DNA of 64,000 nucleotides, from NCBI GenBank assembly GCA_018136815.1, contig CM030936.1, forward strand, positions 3,514,524 through 3,578,523, read 5' to 3'. How positions within the stretch are numbered: the first letter of the stretch is position 1; every line of letters begins with the position of its first letter. Made by a program: the position numbers and the translations under genes. Positions 1 through 11,457 of the stretch are shown here, in pieces. Source of the DNA: Isochrysis galbana. Lineage: Eukaryota; Haptophyta; Isochrysidales; Isochrysidaceae. A model generated the notes under the pieces. The model did not search any database, was not told the origin of the DNA, and saw only the letters and a program-made list of their open reading frames with translations.

Positions 1-1194
1 GCATCATGATTGAATCCATCGAAGGAAAACTCAACAAGAAAGGCACCACCTCCTGCAAGACCCTCTACGAGGCACTCCAAGACGTCGCGGCCCACATCGT
101 GGTCGAAGCGGACGGACTCGCGCAAGCTTCAAAGATCAGCCTGAGCGCTCTCTCTCGTAAAAGCGGTAGAATCGCAAGGCCTCACGTTCCTCAAGGGAAA
201 CCGCGAGCGTATGAAACTGGAAGGTGAATCGGTCACTTTCGTGTCGAAAGTGGCGCACTCTACCCGCTGGCACATGTACGTCTCAGCAGCACAAGGAACT
301 TTCCTATCGGGCAACTTCCCGCGCAAAATCATACTCAACATCGACAACAAAACGGTGCCAGTAAACTATGCTGTTCGAGCGTGCAAGCCGATCAATATGC
401 CCCCAAACATTCAATCCCCGCACAAACTCATGATCCATGGGAGCACCAAAGGATGCAAGGGTTGGCGCCCAGAAGTGGCCCTCGGACTCCCCCCAACTCA
501 CCGCATCTGCAAATGCGACGCGGAGGCCGCCAAGCGCAGGGAGCGCAACGAGTCGCGCAAGATCGCTCCCCGCCCTAAGACGGCCCACGAGGCGCTTGGC
601 AAGGCCCCCCCCAAACCATGCGCCCGCTTCTCTCAAGGTCTTTGCCTACGCAACAAACGCGGGGTGCGCTGCAACTTATCGCACGAGATCCCACGCGCGT
701 GGTGGATAGACAACAAATGTACCATCCGCTGCCACCTCCATCCGCACAAGCACAAGAAAATCGCGGGGTCCTGCCTGAACGGCCCGACGTGCCTATTCCT
801 CCACCCAGAGTGCGCGGCGGCCCTACTGGCAAAGTTGATCGCCCTAACGCACGAAGCGGCGCAACCGCCTCACCCCAGACTCACATTTGACTCCACCCTT
901 GGATATCCAGGTGAGGGACCGATTCGCGTCTTTTCCACCCCCATCCCCCCATTTGGCTGCCGCCGCGCGCTCGGCGCAACGAGCGCGAGCGCGACGCGTG
1001 CGTGCGCTGCGGCCGCGCCGTGTGGCAGCCGCTCGTGGGTGCGCGCGCGCGGCACCTCCGACGGCACCGACGTGACTGAGACTAAGCTAGGCCTACACAA
1101 TACAATACACCATGCACAATTCCCTGTGAAGAAGAAGAAGAGACGCGCCCCGAATCTTCAGCGGTGCTTTTGTACGTTAGCCCTGAATCTTTAG
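1..1194 (+). CDS. CCCH-type zinc-finger-like ORF, possibly LINE ORF1; partial
   Basis: I do not recognise the family. The open frame from 211 encodes a basic protein with one clear CCCH finger (C-x7-C-x8-C-x3-H, about 631-696) and a second Cys/His cluster (C-x5-C-x3-H, about 769-804), which suggests RNA or nucleic-acid binding. The frame lying at 6-178 (residues such as KTLYEALQDVAAHIVVEADG) also looks coding and runs into the 211 frame with a one-base register change near 178, so the two are probably one ORF broken by an indel or a base-call error. A good donor (CAG|GTGAGG) near 912 may end the coding exon, because the sequence after it is simple and Arg/Ala-rich. The window cuts off the 5' end. 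Basic ORFs with knuckles are common as ORF1 of non-LTR retrotransposons, and a LINE tail lies at 51.3-52.3 kb, but I cannot link the two. Confidence 0.4.
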
Positions 1195-2328
1195 ATGTTT
1201 TGTTTTCGCTCGAGAATCGCTCACGCGCGCGAGAAATGTATGCTATGAGGGCCGTTCTGTTGCTAAAAGCAACGACGAGAGACGACAAGAGGTTGCTCCC
1301 CCACCATTGTTTGTTTTACCCTAGTGCGGCATGCTTCTATCCATGGCGTCCATGGGTGGGTGTCGGTGCTGTGTGCTTTCATTCACCCGTATTACCTTGT
1401 TTGTTGGGAGTTTAACGGGCGGGCCGGGAAGGAGTTGCAGCAAGGAGGGAGGCTGGAGGGCTTGCTGGAGGAAGTGTATTTGTATTTGTTGGGCCTCAGT
1501 GCCAAGTGCCAATGCCAATGCCAGTGTCAGTGTCGGCATCAATCGATCATGGCGGCGGGGTATCTCATCCCACGTGCAGGTATGTATGCCGTCGTTTGCC
1601 GGGGTTTTACGGCTTAGTTTCAAGCTAGGGGCAGTAGCGGAATATGCTTTCTTTCACTTAGATGATCATCCTTCGTGGAGCGGGAGCAGGCGCTCGCGGG
1701 AGCGGGAGGGGGAGGAAGGGGATGCGCAGTTGCCGGGGGCATGTAAGGGCGTTGGGGTAACTTCGTTGGCACATACCCACAGAGGGAGGTGGGAAATAGT
1801 GGTAGTTACAAAGAGCGAGCGACCGGGCGATTGGTATTGCGGAAAATACTCGCTGCCGGTGTTAGCTGTTAGCTCGCAGTGGCCAGGGTGCGCTATGGGG
1901 TTTTGCATGGTTAAGTCTTACAACGATGCGAAAGAAATTTTTTTGTAACAAGCATCGTGCCATGCGTACCGAGTTGTATTTGGTGGAATCTAGAATGGTG
2001 CGCTTGCGATTGCAGCGGGCTGCGCTCAAGAAGCACCCAATAGCAACAAATTCAGCTCGAGCTCTCTGATTTGAGTCAGCAACGTGCATCGTTAGTCGTT
2101 GGGTCTACGATCTAGTTGCAGACCACACATTATCGCGCTAAGAAGGGCGAGCGAGGTCGCGGACTGACATCCGCTCTCAATCGGCAAGGAGTACCCCCAT
2201 TCGCGCGTTTGCAATCAGGCCCGGTGAGAAAGGTGTTTCGAATGATGGGTGGGTCGACGCCATGTTGCGCTGAGCCACCCAAATGAGGTTGCAACTTGAT
2301 ATCCACTCCCAACGAGTAGGTAGTGTGC
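1195..2328. other. Intergenic stretch, nothing recognised
   Basis: Open frames here are shadows without family features; the one at 1331-1948 is rich in Cys, Gly and Trp with no conserved pattern. A short run of near-repeats (AATGCC/AGTGTC) lies near 1505-1540. The stretch lies downstream of both flanking genes, so it may hold their 3' UTRs. Confidence 0.4.
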
Positions 2329-5300
2329 TCAACCACCGTCGCGCAAGCCAGGCCTGGTGAGGTAGGCGTTGTGAAGGAGGCCGGTGTCTTCGTGCACCAG
2401 GAAGTGGCAATGGAAGAGGAATTTCCTGCAAGGAACGTGGGAGTATTCGCATAAGTGTTGTGCACTCAGCGGCTGAACGCAAAAGCCCCCGGCTTCTCGT
2501 TCTGAGATGCATTAGAAAATGAGCTGGAAGTCTAGTCGCACCCTGCAAAGGTTCGGAAGATGCCATCAAAATCGTGATCGCCGGCGTCAAAGCACATGCG
2601 GATAGTGACCGAGCCGTAGGGTGGGACGAAGACCGTGTCGCGCCACATCCCTTCAAGACCAAGATATGGCTCGGTGAAGGCGGCAGTATAATCGGGCCAG
2701 TAGCCATTCGGGTGTCTACAGTCCGCTTGATTGTATTCCCCGTAACGGGACTCGACGTGCATGACCTGCGAGGTGAGAAGTAGTGCGCATTTGGAGGACT
2801 ACCTACTTGGGCCTATGCGAACGGAATCCGCAATAAGCCACCGTCCAATTGCAGCGGTGCACGGGTAGCACGCATGTTCAGCAACGAGCGACATGCGAGC
2901 GAGGTAAGAGCGACCGGGAGAAGTGTAGCAAGTAGAGGTAGGCACACCATGAAAGGGTTTACCTGCGTAGAATGCAAACGAGGCGAGATGGAAAGTCTAG
3001 TATTGTACCAAAAACGACTGTAGTCCATCTACAAGTGAGCGTTCGGTACGATGAACATAGCAGTGCTTACGTGAATATGGAATGGATGGAGGATATTGTC
3101 GACCGTGCGAATGGTCCACGTCTCGCAAGAGCCTCCTAGAAGATCCATGTCGACCGATGTGATGTTGTACGTGGCCATTTCTTGCCCTTGAATATCAGCG
3201 ATCCCGTAGGTAGCGAACGGGACAACGTTTTGGTTGTACTGCAGGGGTAGGGGGGCAGGATGACGCAGATATTAAAGTAGACGGAAGCGAGTCCAAGTCT
3301 GAGTCCGAGTTGAGCCACCACGAGAGGCGTTCGGCTCGCGACTGATTTCAGGGAGCGGCACGCACCTCCGTCGTGAAGGACAGCCCGCGCTGTTTGGCAT
3401 CGGGTTGGTTGAATCTCCACTGGGGAAGTGGTGGCCGCGCGGATCGTAAATGATAGATGCTCAGGTCTGCATTCACGGGGTGCGGCTCGCCAAGGACCTT
3501 GATGTTTGCTAGTTTCTGGTTGAAACCGTCGTCGAATGCGTTGCTTACCTGTGAAGCGGTAAGAGCGGCCATGGGTGCCTCACAGTCAGCAGCTTGGGGC
3601 AAAGTGCGAGCGCGCTCGCACCCCACCATCCCCTAGCGGCGTACCTGCGCAATCACATACTCGCCAGGCTCGTTAAATTGGACAACGACATCCTCGCGCA
3701 TTCCGCCACCCATTGCAAGATATGCCGGATTGTATCCTTCGCCGACGACATCCGGCGTCGAGGCGCTCGAGAGGGGTGTGGGCGCGCGCTTCACAGGGTG
3801 TTCGTAGGAGATGCCATCCGAGGCGACACGCCAAAACGGGTATATCGTGAAGCCGGCAGTAACGTTGTATGCCTCCGCGGATGCCGAGCTGGCGGACCGC
3901 AAAATCTGGAAGGAGCAAATGAAGGAGGCGGAGACGCACGCAATCCGGAGCAGCGTGAGGGCACCAGTGCGGGCATAGAGCGTGGGCTGGTACTCGTTGT
4001 TGACTAGGAAGGGATGGATCAAGGTGGTGACGCGCACGGCGGGCCACCAGTCGGTAACTACAGCGCGAGGTGCGGCAAAAGGGAGAGCGGCGGGTCGTTG
4101 TCAGCCGAGCAGGCAGAAAAGGAGTAGTAGAATTAGGGATGCACGGCGAGCCGGCCGCTCCTCACTGTGGATAGGCTGCGGGAGGGCCGGAACCGCCCTT
4201 GCGCGGGGAAGGCCCGTCCTCGTCATACGCATCGCCATGGCAGGAGCGCAAGAACAACGCCACGCGGCAAGGACCTCATGCGCACACTCACGTATCATCC
4301 TCGACGCCTCGACGGAATCCTTATTTGGGATCTCATCCGGCATGTTCAAGTCTGTCGACGGCCATGGGATCGATGCGTACCGCCACGTCGAGTCGTAGAT
4401 GACGAACGGGTGCACGTCGTCATTTGAAAACGTGAGCCCTTCGCGTCTTGCGATGCGTGCTACATCGTCTACTAATGTCACGCTGGGCTCGACGGGCAGT
4501 GAGCTGAAGAGGGTCTTGCGGCGCAGGTGTGGGCGGCGCGAGGAGGCAGCTGATTTAGCCTCGTCGGCGTCCGTGATGAGAGGTTCACCAACGAGGACGT
4601 AACCAAACATCCTGCGAGGACAATTCAAAGTTAACGCGCTCCGGGAATGAAGCGGCTGGCGATTCGGCGCTACTATTACTGGCCGGGTGCCCGCGAACAC
4701 GCTGCACAGGTCTCAGCACGCACCCACTCCACGTGAGCATCGAGGTTGTGCCGTGTCGGTGGGTGTGGTACAGGAACTGGCCGGTGGACTGCGACTCCGC
4801 CACGGTGAACCTAGCGCGGAGACGGCGCGGTGTTGCGGACGCTTGGTGTGTGGAATCGTCGACGACGGCCGACTGACGCAGGCCTAACGCAGCCCGGACA
4901 ACAACTCGCACCGGAAGGGGTCTAGGCGTGCCAGAGCATCAAGTTAGACGCGGAGGCGGTAGGCTCGCTAAATAGCGCGCAGCACCTGTAGCAATAGCAT
5001 TGCTTACGGTTGCCATTGCCAATATCCGGCTCGATCCCGATCCAGTCGGCGTTTGGGTCTGTCGTCCCCATTGGATCGAATAGATGGGGGGCCACCTGCG
5101 GGACACCGTTCAAAGGACTCACTAGGGGGCGCGCCATCTGTATCTGCCAGGTGCTCGCCAGGCTGGAAGAGGCGACCCGCTCCATGGAAGGCGCGTGTCA
5201 TTAGCGCACGCACCCGCCGCACAGGGACGGTCGAGTAGCGACCGCAGGCGGCGAAGATCGTGGCGCTTCTACCACAGCTAGCAGTCCCGGTCGCCTCCGC

Positions 5301-7369
5301 TCATTATGCAAACACACCTCAAGCCCATGAAGGTGGATGTTGAAGACGTCAAAGCCATTCGTCTCCAGACCCGGTTGATCGGCGGACATCGGGACGCTCA
5401 TGTTCTCCGGCCCAAGCGGAGGCCCGCTGTATTGGCCGGTCAGCACGGGCTCAGTAAATTGCGAACCGTTGAAGTAAATCTCTGGGGCGAAGCCGAAATT
5501 TTGGTATGTGCTGAACGGGTGATTGAGGATGTTTATACGCTCCCAGGTTGCATTCACAAAGTCAGCGTCGGAGCTCTCGGGGAACCACTGCCGCAAGACC
5601 TAGCAATTAAGGGCCGTCGCGATGACTTGGCCGCAAGTGTCCATAGGGGGCGGGGCGCGGGGGGGGGGGGGGGGGGGGGGTTGAGCCCTGACGCCGGTCA
5701 CCTCGTTAGCATTACCAAGATCGTTGCGCATCAGAATGTTGACTGTCTGCCCAGGCTTGACCATAAGCGCGGGGCCAAGGATTCCGGCGGTGCCGTTGCC
5801 TCCATACTTGGACGGCGCGTATGCAGACTGCGGCTGGCCATTATCCCACGCCTCGAAGGAGCGCGTGTGGAAGGTGATTTCACGCGTTGATACCTGGAAT
5901 GAAAGGCGGATGGTTTGTGAGCGGGGATTCGCTGGCATGTGAGCGTGGTCATGTGCATTACCGTAGCTGCACGCCACGCGTCAGGCCCCGGCCCTCGCCT
6001 GCCGATGTTGGGCACCTGCTGGCCTGTGGACAGATGCAGCTTGGAGCTTCCCTTGACGGTGTACTTGCGGACCACCGCTCGCATGCGATAGTTGACGTCA
6101 CCCCCAGTGCACACGTCTTCCATCGAGCAGGTGTCGCCATCCACATATCCTGCACCGGTCACGTCAGTACCACCACCATTGGCGATGAACGCGTCCACTT
6201 TAGCTTTGGCGTCCGGAGTCTTGTATGTCAGCGACTCCTGCTCATCAGTGACGTTGCGCCTGGCGACGTGGCACATCATGCACGGGCTCTGCTCTTGGTA
6301 CACCGCCTCGAGCTGCTGTGTGTGGGCGTCGCCGATGAATCGCATCAGCTCATCAGTCGACGAGCCAACAGTCGTCCGGAACGAGACATGTCGCGCTGCT
6401 AGTTGCTCGGCGACCTCAGATGACCACTCTGCGGCATGGCTTCCTGTTTGCTGCCCAAACGCAAGCAAGTACTCGGCGTTGAACTTGAGCGGTACTGACT
6501 CGTCCGGCGGTGAAGCCATGCGCCGCAGTGCGCGGAGGCGCGACGGGAGCGCTGCCCCATCGGGCGGTAGCAGGGGTAGGACGAGGCCCGCACTTAGTGC
6601 AGCATCCTTGGCAAGCGAGCTGAGCTGGTGGTGAAAGAGGTTTACCGCCTGCGCAGCGCGCCAGTAGTGGACGAACGGTCGTCAGTGTGCGAAAGCGGGG
6701 AAAGCACGCATTGTGGACCTCACGGTGTGAAAGCCGCCCCATTTGCGATGCGGGCAAAGGGAGGTCGTCATGCTTGCTGGAGGGCTCGATCTGGAGGCCT
6801 TCGGGTGCTAAGACTAGAGACTATGCAACCCGAAGGCGTAGCGCACGGGGCCAATGTCGGAGCTCACGCTCGAAGCGCACCTCGAAACACTTGCCCTCTT
6901 TCATGCGCTGGGCCGCATGGACGCGCATGCTCGCCGGCATCGCCTCGAGAATGGTGCGTTGTGCCGCCCATTCCGCCTCGAATGATGTGTGATTGGCATG
7001 CCGCAGCGCGCGCCTGTCGCCCCTCCTCCTGTACTCATTGTCGAGGACTGGGTGGGCAGCGGCAGCAAGCGAGCCAACCAGCGCGTCAAGAGCATCGAGC
7101 GAAAAGCTCTCGCACCGCGCCAGACTGGCGTCTGGAAGCCGGGAGTGCAGCCACTCATTGAGAGTGACGCTGACAGCGCCGGCGGAGGCAGCAGTCACCT
7201 TGCTCTGTGGCGAAGGCCGCGGCTGTCGGGAGCGTGCGATGTCGGCGGCCGAGAGCGTGTCTGAGGGGGGAGCCCACGCGAGTAGCTGCCTGCGCGCTGT
7301 GCACCCGCCTGCCTCTGCCCCACCGAGCGCAGGGAAAGAGAGAGAGCTCGCCACAAGCAGAGAGAGCAT
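2329..7369 (-). CDS. Secreted multicopper oxidase with long N-terminal extension
   Basis: A laccase/bilirubin-oxidase-type multicopper oxidase, expected to oxidise phenols or metals and reduce oxygen to water. I resolve 13 exons with GT-AG introns and consistent phase: 7369-6881, 6648-6016, 5893-5702, 5599-5318, 5095-5008, 4883-4724, 4611-4292, 4003-3645, 3548-3366, 3238-3071, 2962-2948, 2765-2542, 2425-2329. They give about 1069 residues. All four copper signatures are visible in order: NIHLHGLE (end of exon 4), FLYHTHRHG (exon 6), HPFHIHVNPF (exons 10-11) and FLFHCHFLVHEDTGLL (exon 13). Exon 11 is a 15-bp microexon coding VNPFM. Residues 1-20 form a signal peptide. The first cupredoxin begins near residue 375, so about 370 residues precede it, well beyond a normal 500-650-residue laccase. 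That extension holds a CMMCH (CxxCH) motif near 6275 and no domain I recognise. Splice sites are inferred by eye. Confidence 0.88.
5659..5681. repeat. Poly-G run within an oxidase intron
   Basis: A run of about 22 G on the plus strand, so poly-C in the transcript, lies in intron 3 of the multicopper oxidase between the donor at 5701 and the acceptor at 5600. Similar runs occur at about 7665-7690, 23855-23867, 37095-37109 and 44400-44416. They are a general feature of this genome's non-coding DNA. Confidence 0.8.
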
Positions 7370-7985
7370 CAGCAGACAGAAGGAAAAAGAGGGAGGGGGA
7401 GGGAGGAGGGCGGGGGGGCAGGGAGGGGGGGGGGGGAGAGAGAGAGAGAGAGAGAGAGAAGCACAGACTCCGATGGGGGCCTGAATCCAGCCAGCCAGCC
7501 AGCCAGGAAGCCAGCGAGCGAGCGAGCTAGCAGAGAGTGCACACGTGGGCGCGGACGGACGGGGCGCGTGAGTGGGCCTCCGTCCTCGCTCCCCCCCCCT
7601 CCCCCCCCCCTCCTCCCCACCTTCCTCTTTCCTCTCCCCTCCCTCTCTCTTTCTTCTCTCTAGCCCCCCCCCCCCCCCCCCCCCCCCCCGGGGGGGAGGT
7701 TGGCGCGGGAGATGGGCTCAAACCAGAGACGAGAGAGAGTTCAATCCTCATTTGCCGCGCTCCGCCCATAAATAGTACCACTAGAGTAGCAGAGAAACGC
7801 AGAAACCCAGTAGTGGAGTACCAAGCTGCTCTAGAGGCTAGAGCTTCTCATTCAACAACGTTTTTTATAAACCACTATAAAACAGAGCTGGAAGGTGCTA
7901 GGGGGCTCATAGAGGCATCAGGGGCATGGTCCACACACACCCTACGCCGAGCAAAAGAGAAATCGCCAATTCTTAATTCTTGACC
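7370..7985. repeat. Low-complexity purine/pyrimidine tracts upstream of the oxidase
   Basis: This stretch holds (GGGA)n and (GA)n at about 7385-7460, a CAGC/GAGC-type run at 7487-7530, C/T-rich DNA at 7588-7660, and a C-then-G homopolymer block near 7664-7696. Around 7720-7900 the sequence becomes ordinary; parts of it (CAGAGACGAGAGAG and CTCTAGAGGCT) recur near 23985-24025, which hints at a diverged dispersed repeat. I see no gene. Confidence 0.6.
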
Positions 7986-8139
7986 ACCCGCAAGAGCCGT
8001 GCTGGAATCGCACCCACATGCCTCACAGCAGCGAGCTCCTCTCCCAGCACACTCACTCCGAGACATCGGGGACACCGGACTCGACCTCTTCCGCGGCCTC
8101 TTGTGCGTGCTGAGCGTTGGAGCCCGCCTCACCTTCATA

Positions 8140-8772
8140 GACACTGCCCCTGCGAGCGGCCACACAAACACACACTCCCTAACCTTGCACAACCCGCGGC
8201 GCTTCGGTCCACACTTCGGACAACGCTTCCATCCTGACCATTGGCACGGGACAACGCCGCAGTTGCACGCGAACTCACACGTCGAAAATGCAGCCGCGCG
8301 AGCCCGGGCGCGCTCGGTATCGTCGTGAGCACGTTCCATTCGGGCCATCTTCTTCTGTTGCACCAACCAAGGCCGCAGCCTCCAGTTCTTCCTTGTCCCT
8401 CTTCTCCTTCTCAGCCCGCAAGTCGCGTTTAGTGACAGAGCCCGATAGCTCGAAGAGACGTGCGCGCTTCCGCGGCCCAACAGCATCTCCTGCACCCTGC
8501 ACCTGCGAGTGGTGATCCCACGCGGCCTTGTCGCTGGAAGGGTCGCGGGACAGCGCCTGACGCACCTTACCCTCAGTGGCTAGAGGGAACTTGCCAGAGC
8601 GTATCGCTCGGCGCGTGCTCTCGCCCGCCGCGCGGCAGTGTTCCACTGCTTTGCGGACGTCTTCGAGCGTCGCGAGCCGTTGCGCCACCAGGGCATCATG
8701 GGCAGCCTTGGTGTAGGCTCCCTTGCCCCCTCTGGGCGGCTCCACAGGCACCCTGCCGGCCGCCGGAGCCAT
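8140..8772 (-). CDS. Hypothetical basic protein with Cys-rich putative zinc-binding motif; frame broken
   Basis: I do not recognise the family. From the Met at 8772 the frame gives an N-terminal helix-rich region (AAHDALVAQRLATLEDVRKAVEHCRAAG), which could be a DNA-binding or transposase-like helical segment, then a Lys/Glu-rich coiled-coil stretch. Near 8375 the coding signal moves to another register, where the charged helix continues and leads to a compact Cys block at 8279-8171, with the pattern C-x4-C-x-C-x5-C-x7-C-x2-C-x6-C-x4-C. The register change is too tight for a normal intron (about 13 bp between candidate GT and AG), so it is an indel or sequencing error. The 3' end is unclear; a donor-like GTTAGG or GTGTGT follows the Cys block. 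Confidence 0.4.
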
Positions 8773-8829
8773 CGGCGCCGGCGCGTGCTGGCTGCGAAGC
8801 GCTGTTGGCTGCGAAGCCCTAGCTTCTAG

Positions 8830-9498
8830 AGTAGGAGAAAGGAGAGGGGCGACTATAACAACTATAACTCGGTCCCTCTAGCCAGTAAGTAGATCTAAGG
8901 ATCTAAGCATCTAAGCGCCCTCGCCGGAAGTCCGTCCCACCGAGGAGGCAGCCGCCGCCATCGACCATCGAGGAGGAGAGCCATCGGCGCCCATGAAAGA
9001 AGAGGAAGAGGACGAGAACGCTGCGTCCGACGCTCCGCCGGCCACGCAGCTTGAGGTCGAGGAGTCTGTGCCGGAGCCTTGGGTGCCCACCTTGCAAGTT
9101 GCAGGTGTCGCTGCGTTCGTTCGTGCCGCTTCTGTCACCTGCACGCTAAGAACCTGATCCGGCTCGACGCCAAGAAGCGCGCGCACGTGGAGTTTGTGCT
9201 GTACGGCTCGAGAAGATGGGGTGGACGTTGATTGGCCGCGGTCAGGATTTCGCGTCCAACCTGCCCACAATTTTCTTTCTCTTTCGGAAATTTTGGTGCT
9301 TTTACACTGATTTTCGGAAAGGGCTGCCCCAATTCTCAATTTTAATTCAATTTTCGCGAGATTTTTGTTTGTGCATCGAGGTTCGAGGGCCACCGGCCAC
9401 CGGCCACCGACAACGGGCGAGGCGCGAGGCCTTACGCGCTCCGCGCGCGCGTGCACGCGTGCCATGCGCCATGCATGGTACACCTCAATGATCACTAT
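8830..9498. other. Spacer with a possible exon remnant
   Basis: A plus-strand open stretch at 8993-9150 (KEEEEDENAASDAPP, then LEVEESVPEPWVPTLQ) and a neighbouring-frame piece at about 9150-9215 (NLIRLDAKKRAHVEFVLYG) read like real protein but do not connect by splice sites I trust. The segment at about 9240-9370 is AT-richer and has repeated TTTTCGGAAA-like words. Confidence 0.25.
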
Positions 9499-9570
9499 CT
9501 ATCCATCAAGTCTGTGAGTCGATGAAGACGACCAGCTTATTTATCGTGATCGTGACCCGAAATTCCAATC
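9499..9570 (-). mobile_element. Short fossil of a Ty3/Gypsy integrase
   Basis: Positions 9516-9538 are identical over 23 bp to 27475-27497, inside the integrase core of the chromovirus, where the minus strand reads KLVVFIDS. Weaker similarity continues on both sides for about 70 bp in all. This is a small degenerate remnant of the same retroelement lineage. Confidence 0.5.
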
Positions 9571-9854
9571 GCCCCATCGCCCCTCCTCTCCCTCTCCCCT
9601 CGCCCCGCCGGCGCGCCGGCGCTAACGCCTGACGAATTGGAAGTTGCCACACGTGACCACGAGCAATTGGCGACTGAGGTCTGAGGTGAGAGGTTAGAGG
9701 TGAGGAAGGATTTACGGCGAGAGGCGCGGCTTGCGGCTTGAAGAGGAATGTGTGGAAAGACGGGCTCAACCACCTCCAAAGTTGGGGGCGGGAGGACGGG
9801 CTTAGGCGAGGGGCGAGGACGAGAGGACGAGCGCGACGCCGACGGAGCGGACAT

Positions 9855-9923
9855 TTCGATAGCGAGAGCGAGCGAGAGCGAGCGAGAGCGAGCGAGAGCG
9901 AGCGAGAGCGAGCGAGAGCGGCG

Positions 9924-9973
<50 letters not shown>

Positions 9974-9975
9974 AG
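9855..9975. repeat. GAGCGA repeat followed by a GCC trinucleotide run
   Basis: An (AGCGAG)n/(GCGAGAGCGA)n tract at about 9858-9919 is followed by (GCC)n to about 9972. Open frames across it (Ser/Arg/Ala/Gly runs) are artefacts of the repeat. Confidence 0.85.
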
Positions 9976-10446
9976 TTCCCGCTCTGCCGCACGGCCGTCG
10001 CGCCGTCGCGCCCAACCCCAACCAACACCCCAACCAACCGAGTACCGAGTATTACCCCACCCCACCGGTGTGTCTAAGCGCCGCTCCCCCCAGCTAGACA
10101 CGCCCGCCCCGCCTCTGTGCTCTTCCCGCTCCGCCCCGCCACTCCACAGCACCGCAGCATGTGGTGGGGTGTCGGCGAGCCTTCCGTGCCTCGGGGCAGC
10201 GGAACTCGGAACTCACCGGCCGCCTCTCTGAGCTCAGTGCACATGTCCGATGGGTGCGTAGTGCGTATACATTCGAGCACTCGAGCACCCCCTCCCCAGT
10301 AGGATGCAGTGCGAGTCGCGAGGAGCCTCCTGCCAGAGTCTTTGCCCGTTACGCCGCCCACCGGCGACTCGTTCCCGTGGAGGCAAGGCACCCCTTGTGT
10401 AGCGAGTCCCTCCCTGTGCTCCTACCTACATAGAGTATTATAGTAT

Positions 10447-11450
10447 TATCTCTTAAGAGGCGAAGCACCTTCGGAGGTGCTGCACGCCGTCGCCGCGCCG
10501 CGCCGTCCCCTCCCATGCCTCTCAGACCACCTCGTTGGCGGCTGTAGCGGTATGGGAGGGTGTCTCCATACCCCTCACCCATCATATCCTGGCCCTAGCC
10601 CCCAGCTCGACGCGCAGCGCGAGCTAGGTCACAATTTGTGTCACCTGGGCGGCGCTGCATGCGCGCGCCGCGAAAGGTGCTTCACCTTTCAGGAGCAGAT
10701 GGGCGAGCATCTAGGCAGTGGGAAGGGGAACAAACAGGCCTGGTTGCCTTTGTTTGTGGGTCGGCACGTTCCGATCGCCGCAGTGGCGGGCGAGTGGCTG
10801 CTGGTGTTGGCGGCTAGCTGCTGCAGCGGCAACGGCGCAGCGCACGAGCGCGAGCCAGCAATTTTGGCAGGCTGTCTGTGTCTGCGCGCCCGATCAGGGA
10901 GTGGTTATGACTAGACACATATTGACTGCCTGCGCGCTGGCCAGGGCGACGCGCAGGCAGTCCACTGCAATGCGCGCACGTGCAGTCTGAATGCTTGCGT
11001 GTGTTGTGTGCTCGTCTCCGCTCGCTCGTATGTTGTATGTCTCAAAGGGGAACGCTTTGCCCATCAAATATTCTGGCCCAAAGGCTTTGTGAGCAGTTCA
11101 TCTTGTATATGATTTGTAAGGCTTAGATTACTCAGCATCAATAAATGCCCCCGACACGTATTATCTTGATGAGAGTTGTGAACTGCGACTCGATCTCCTG
11201 CTCCTGCAGCATACGTTGTGAACGACGTGCGACGCCGGCTCGTCGGCAGCATCGCTACCGATCAGGTCATGGGAGCAATTTTCGGGCGATTCGACTCCAT
11301 CTTTTGCATAAGACTAGTCCTCCATATTGATGGCAAGGCTGCAGATCAATGTTGGTGTCCTCTAGGCTCCAAGGGGGCGCCAATATGCTAGGAATAAAGA
11401 GGGGTCTCGAAGCACCTTTGCAGGTGCTTCCAGCCGCCTCTTAAGAGATA
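10447..11450. mobile_element. Small non-autonomous inverted-repeat DNA element (MITE-like)
   Basis: A 16-bp perfect inverted repeat (TATCTCTTAAGAGGCG) lies at 10447-10462 and 11435-11450. If TA is read as the target duplication, the terminal repeats are 14 bp. Just inside each end sits a hairpin built on the same word: AAGCACCT...AGGTGC on the left (10464-10482), and GAAGCACCT with its complement at 11409-11430 on the right. A further GGTGCTTCACC-type hairpin lies at about 10676-10690. No transposase is encoded in the 1 kb interior, so it would move only with help from a related element. The TA flank fits Tc1/mariner-like insertion, but I do not see enough to assign a superfamily. Confidence 0.6.
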
Positions 11451-11457
11451 GTCATGG

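Noticed and set aside
1331-1948. 205-codon plus-strand frame
   Set aside because: Cys/Trp/Gly-rich with no family pattern, and no splice or start context that sets it apart from noise.
6262-6280. CMMCH as proof of a cytochrome c domain in the oxidase extension
   Set aside because: Only one CxxCH, without a recognisable cytochrome c fold or distal Met context; kept as an observation, not as a domain call.
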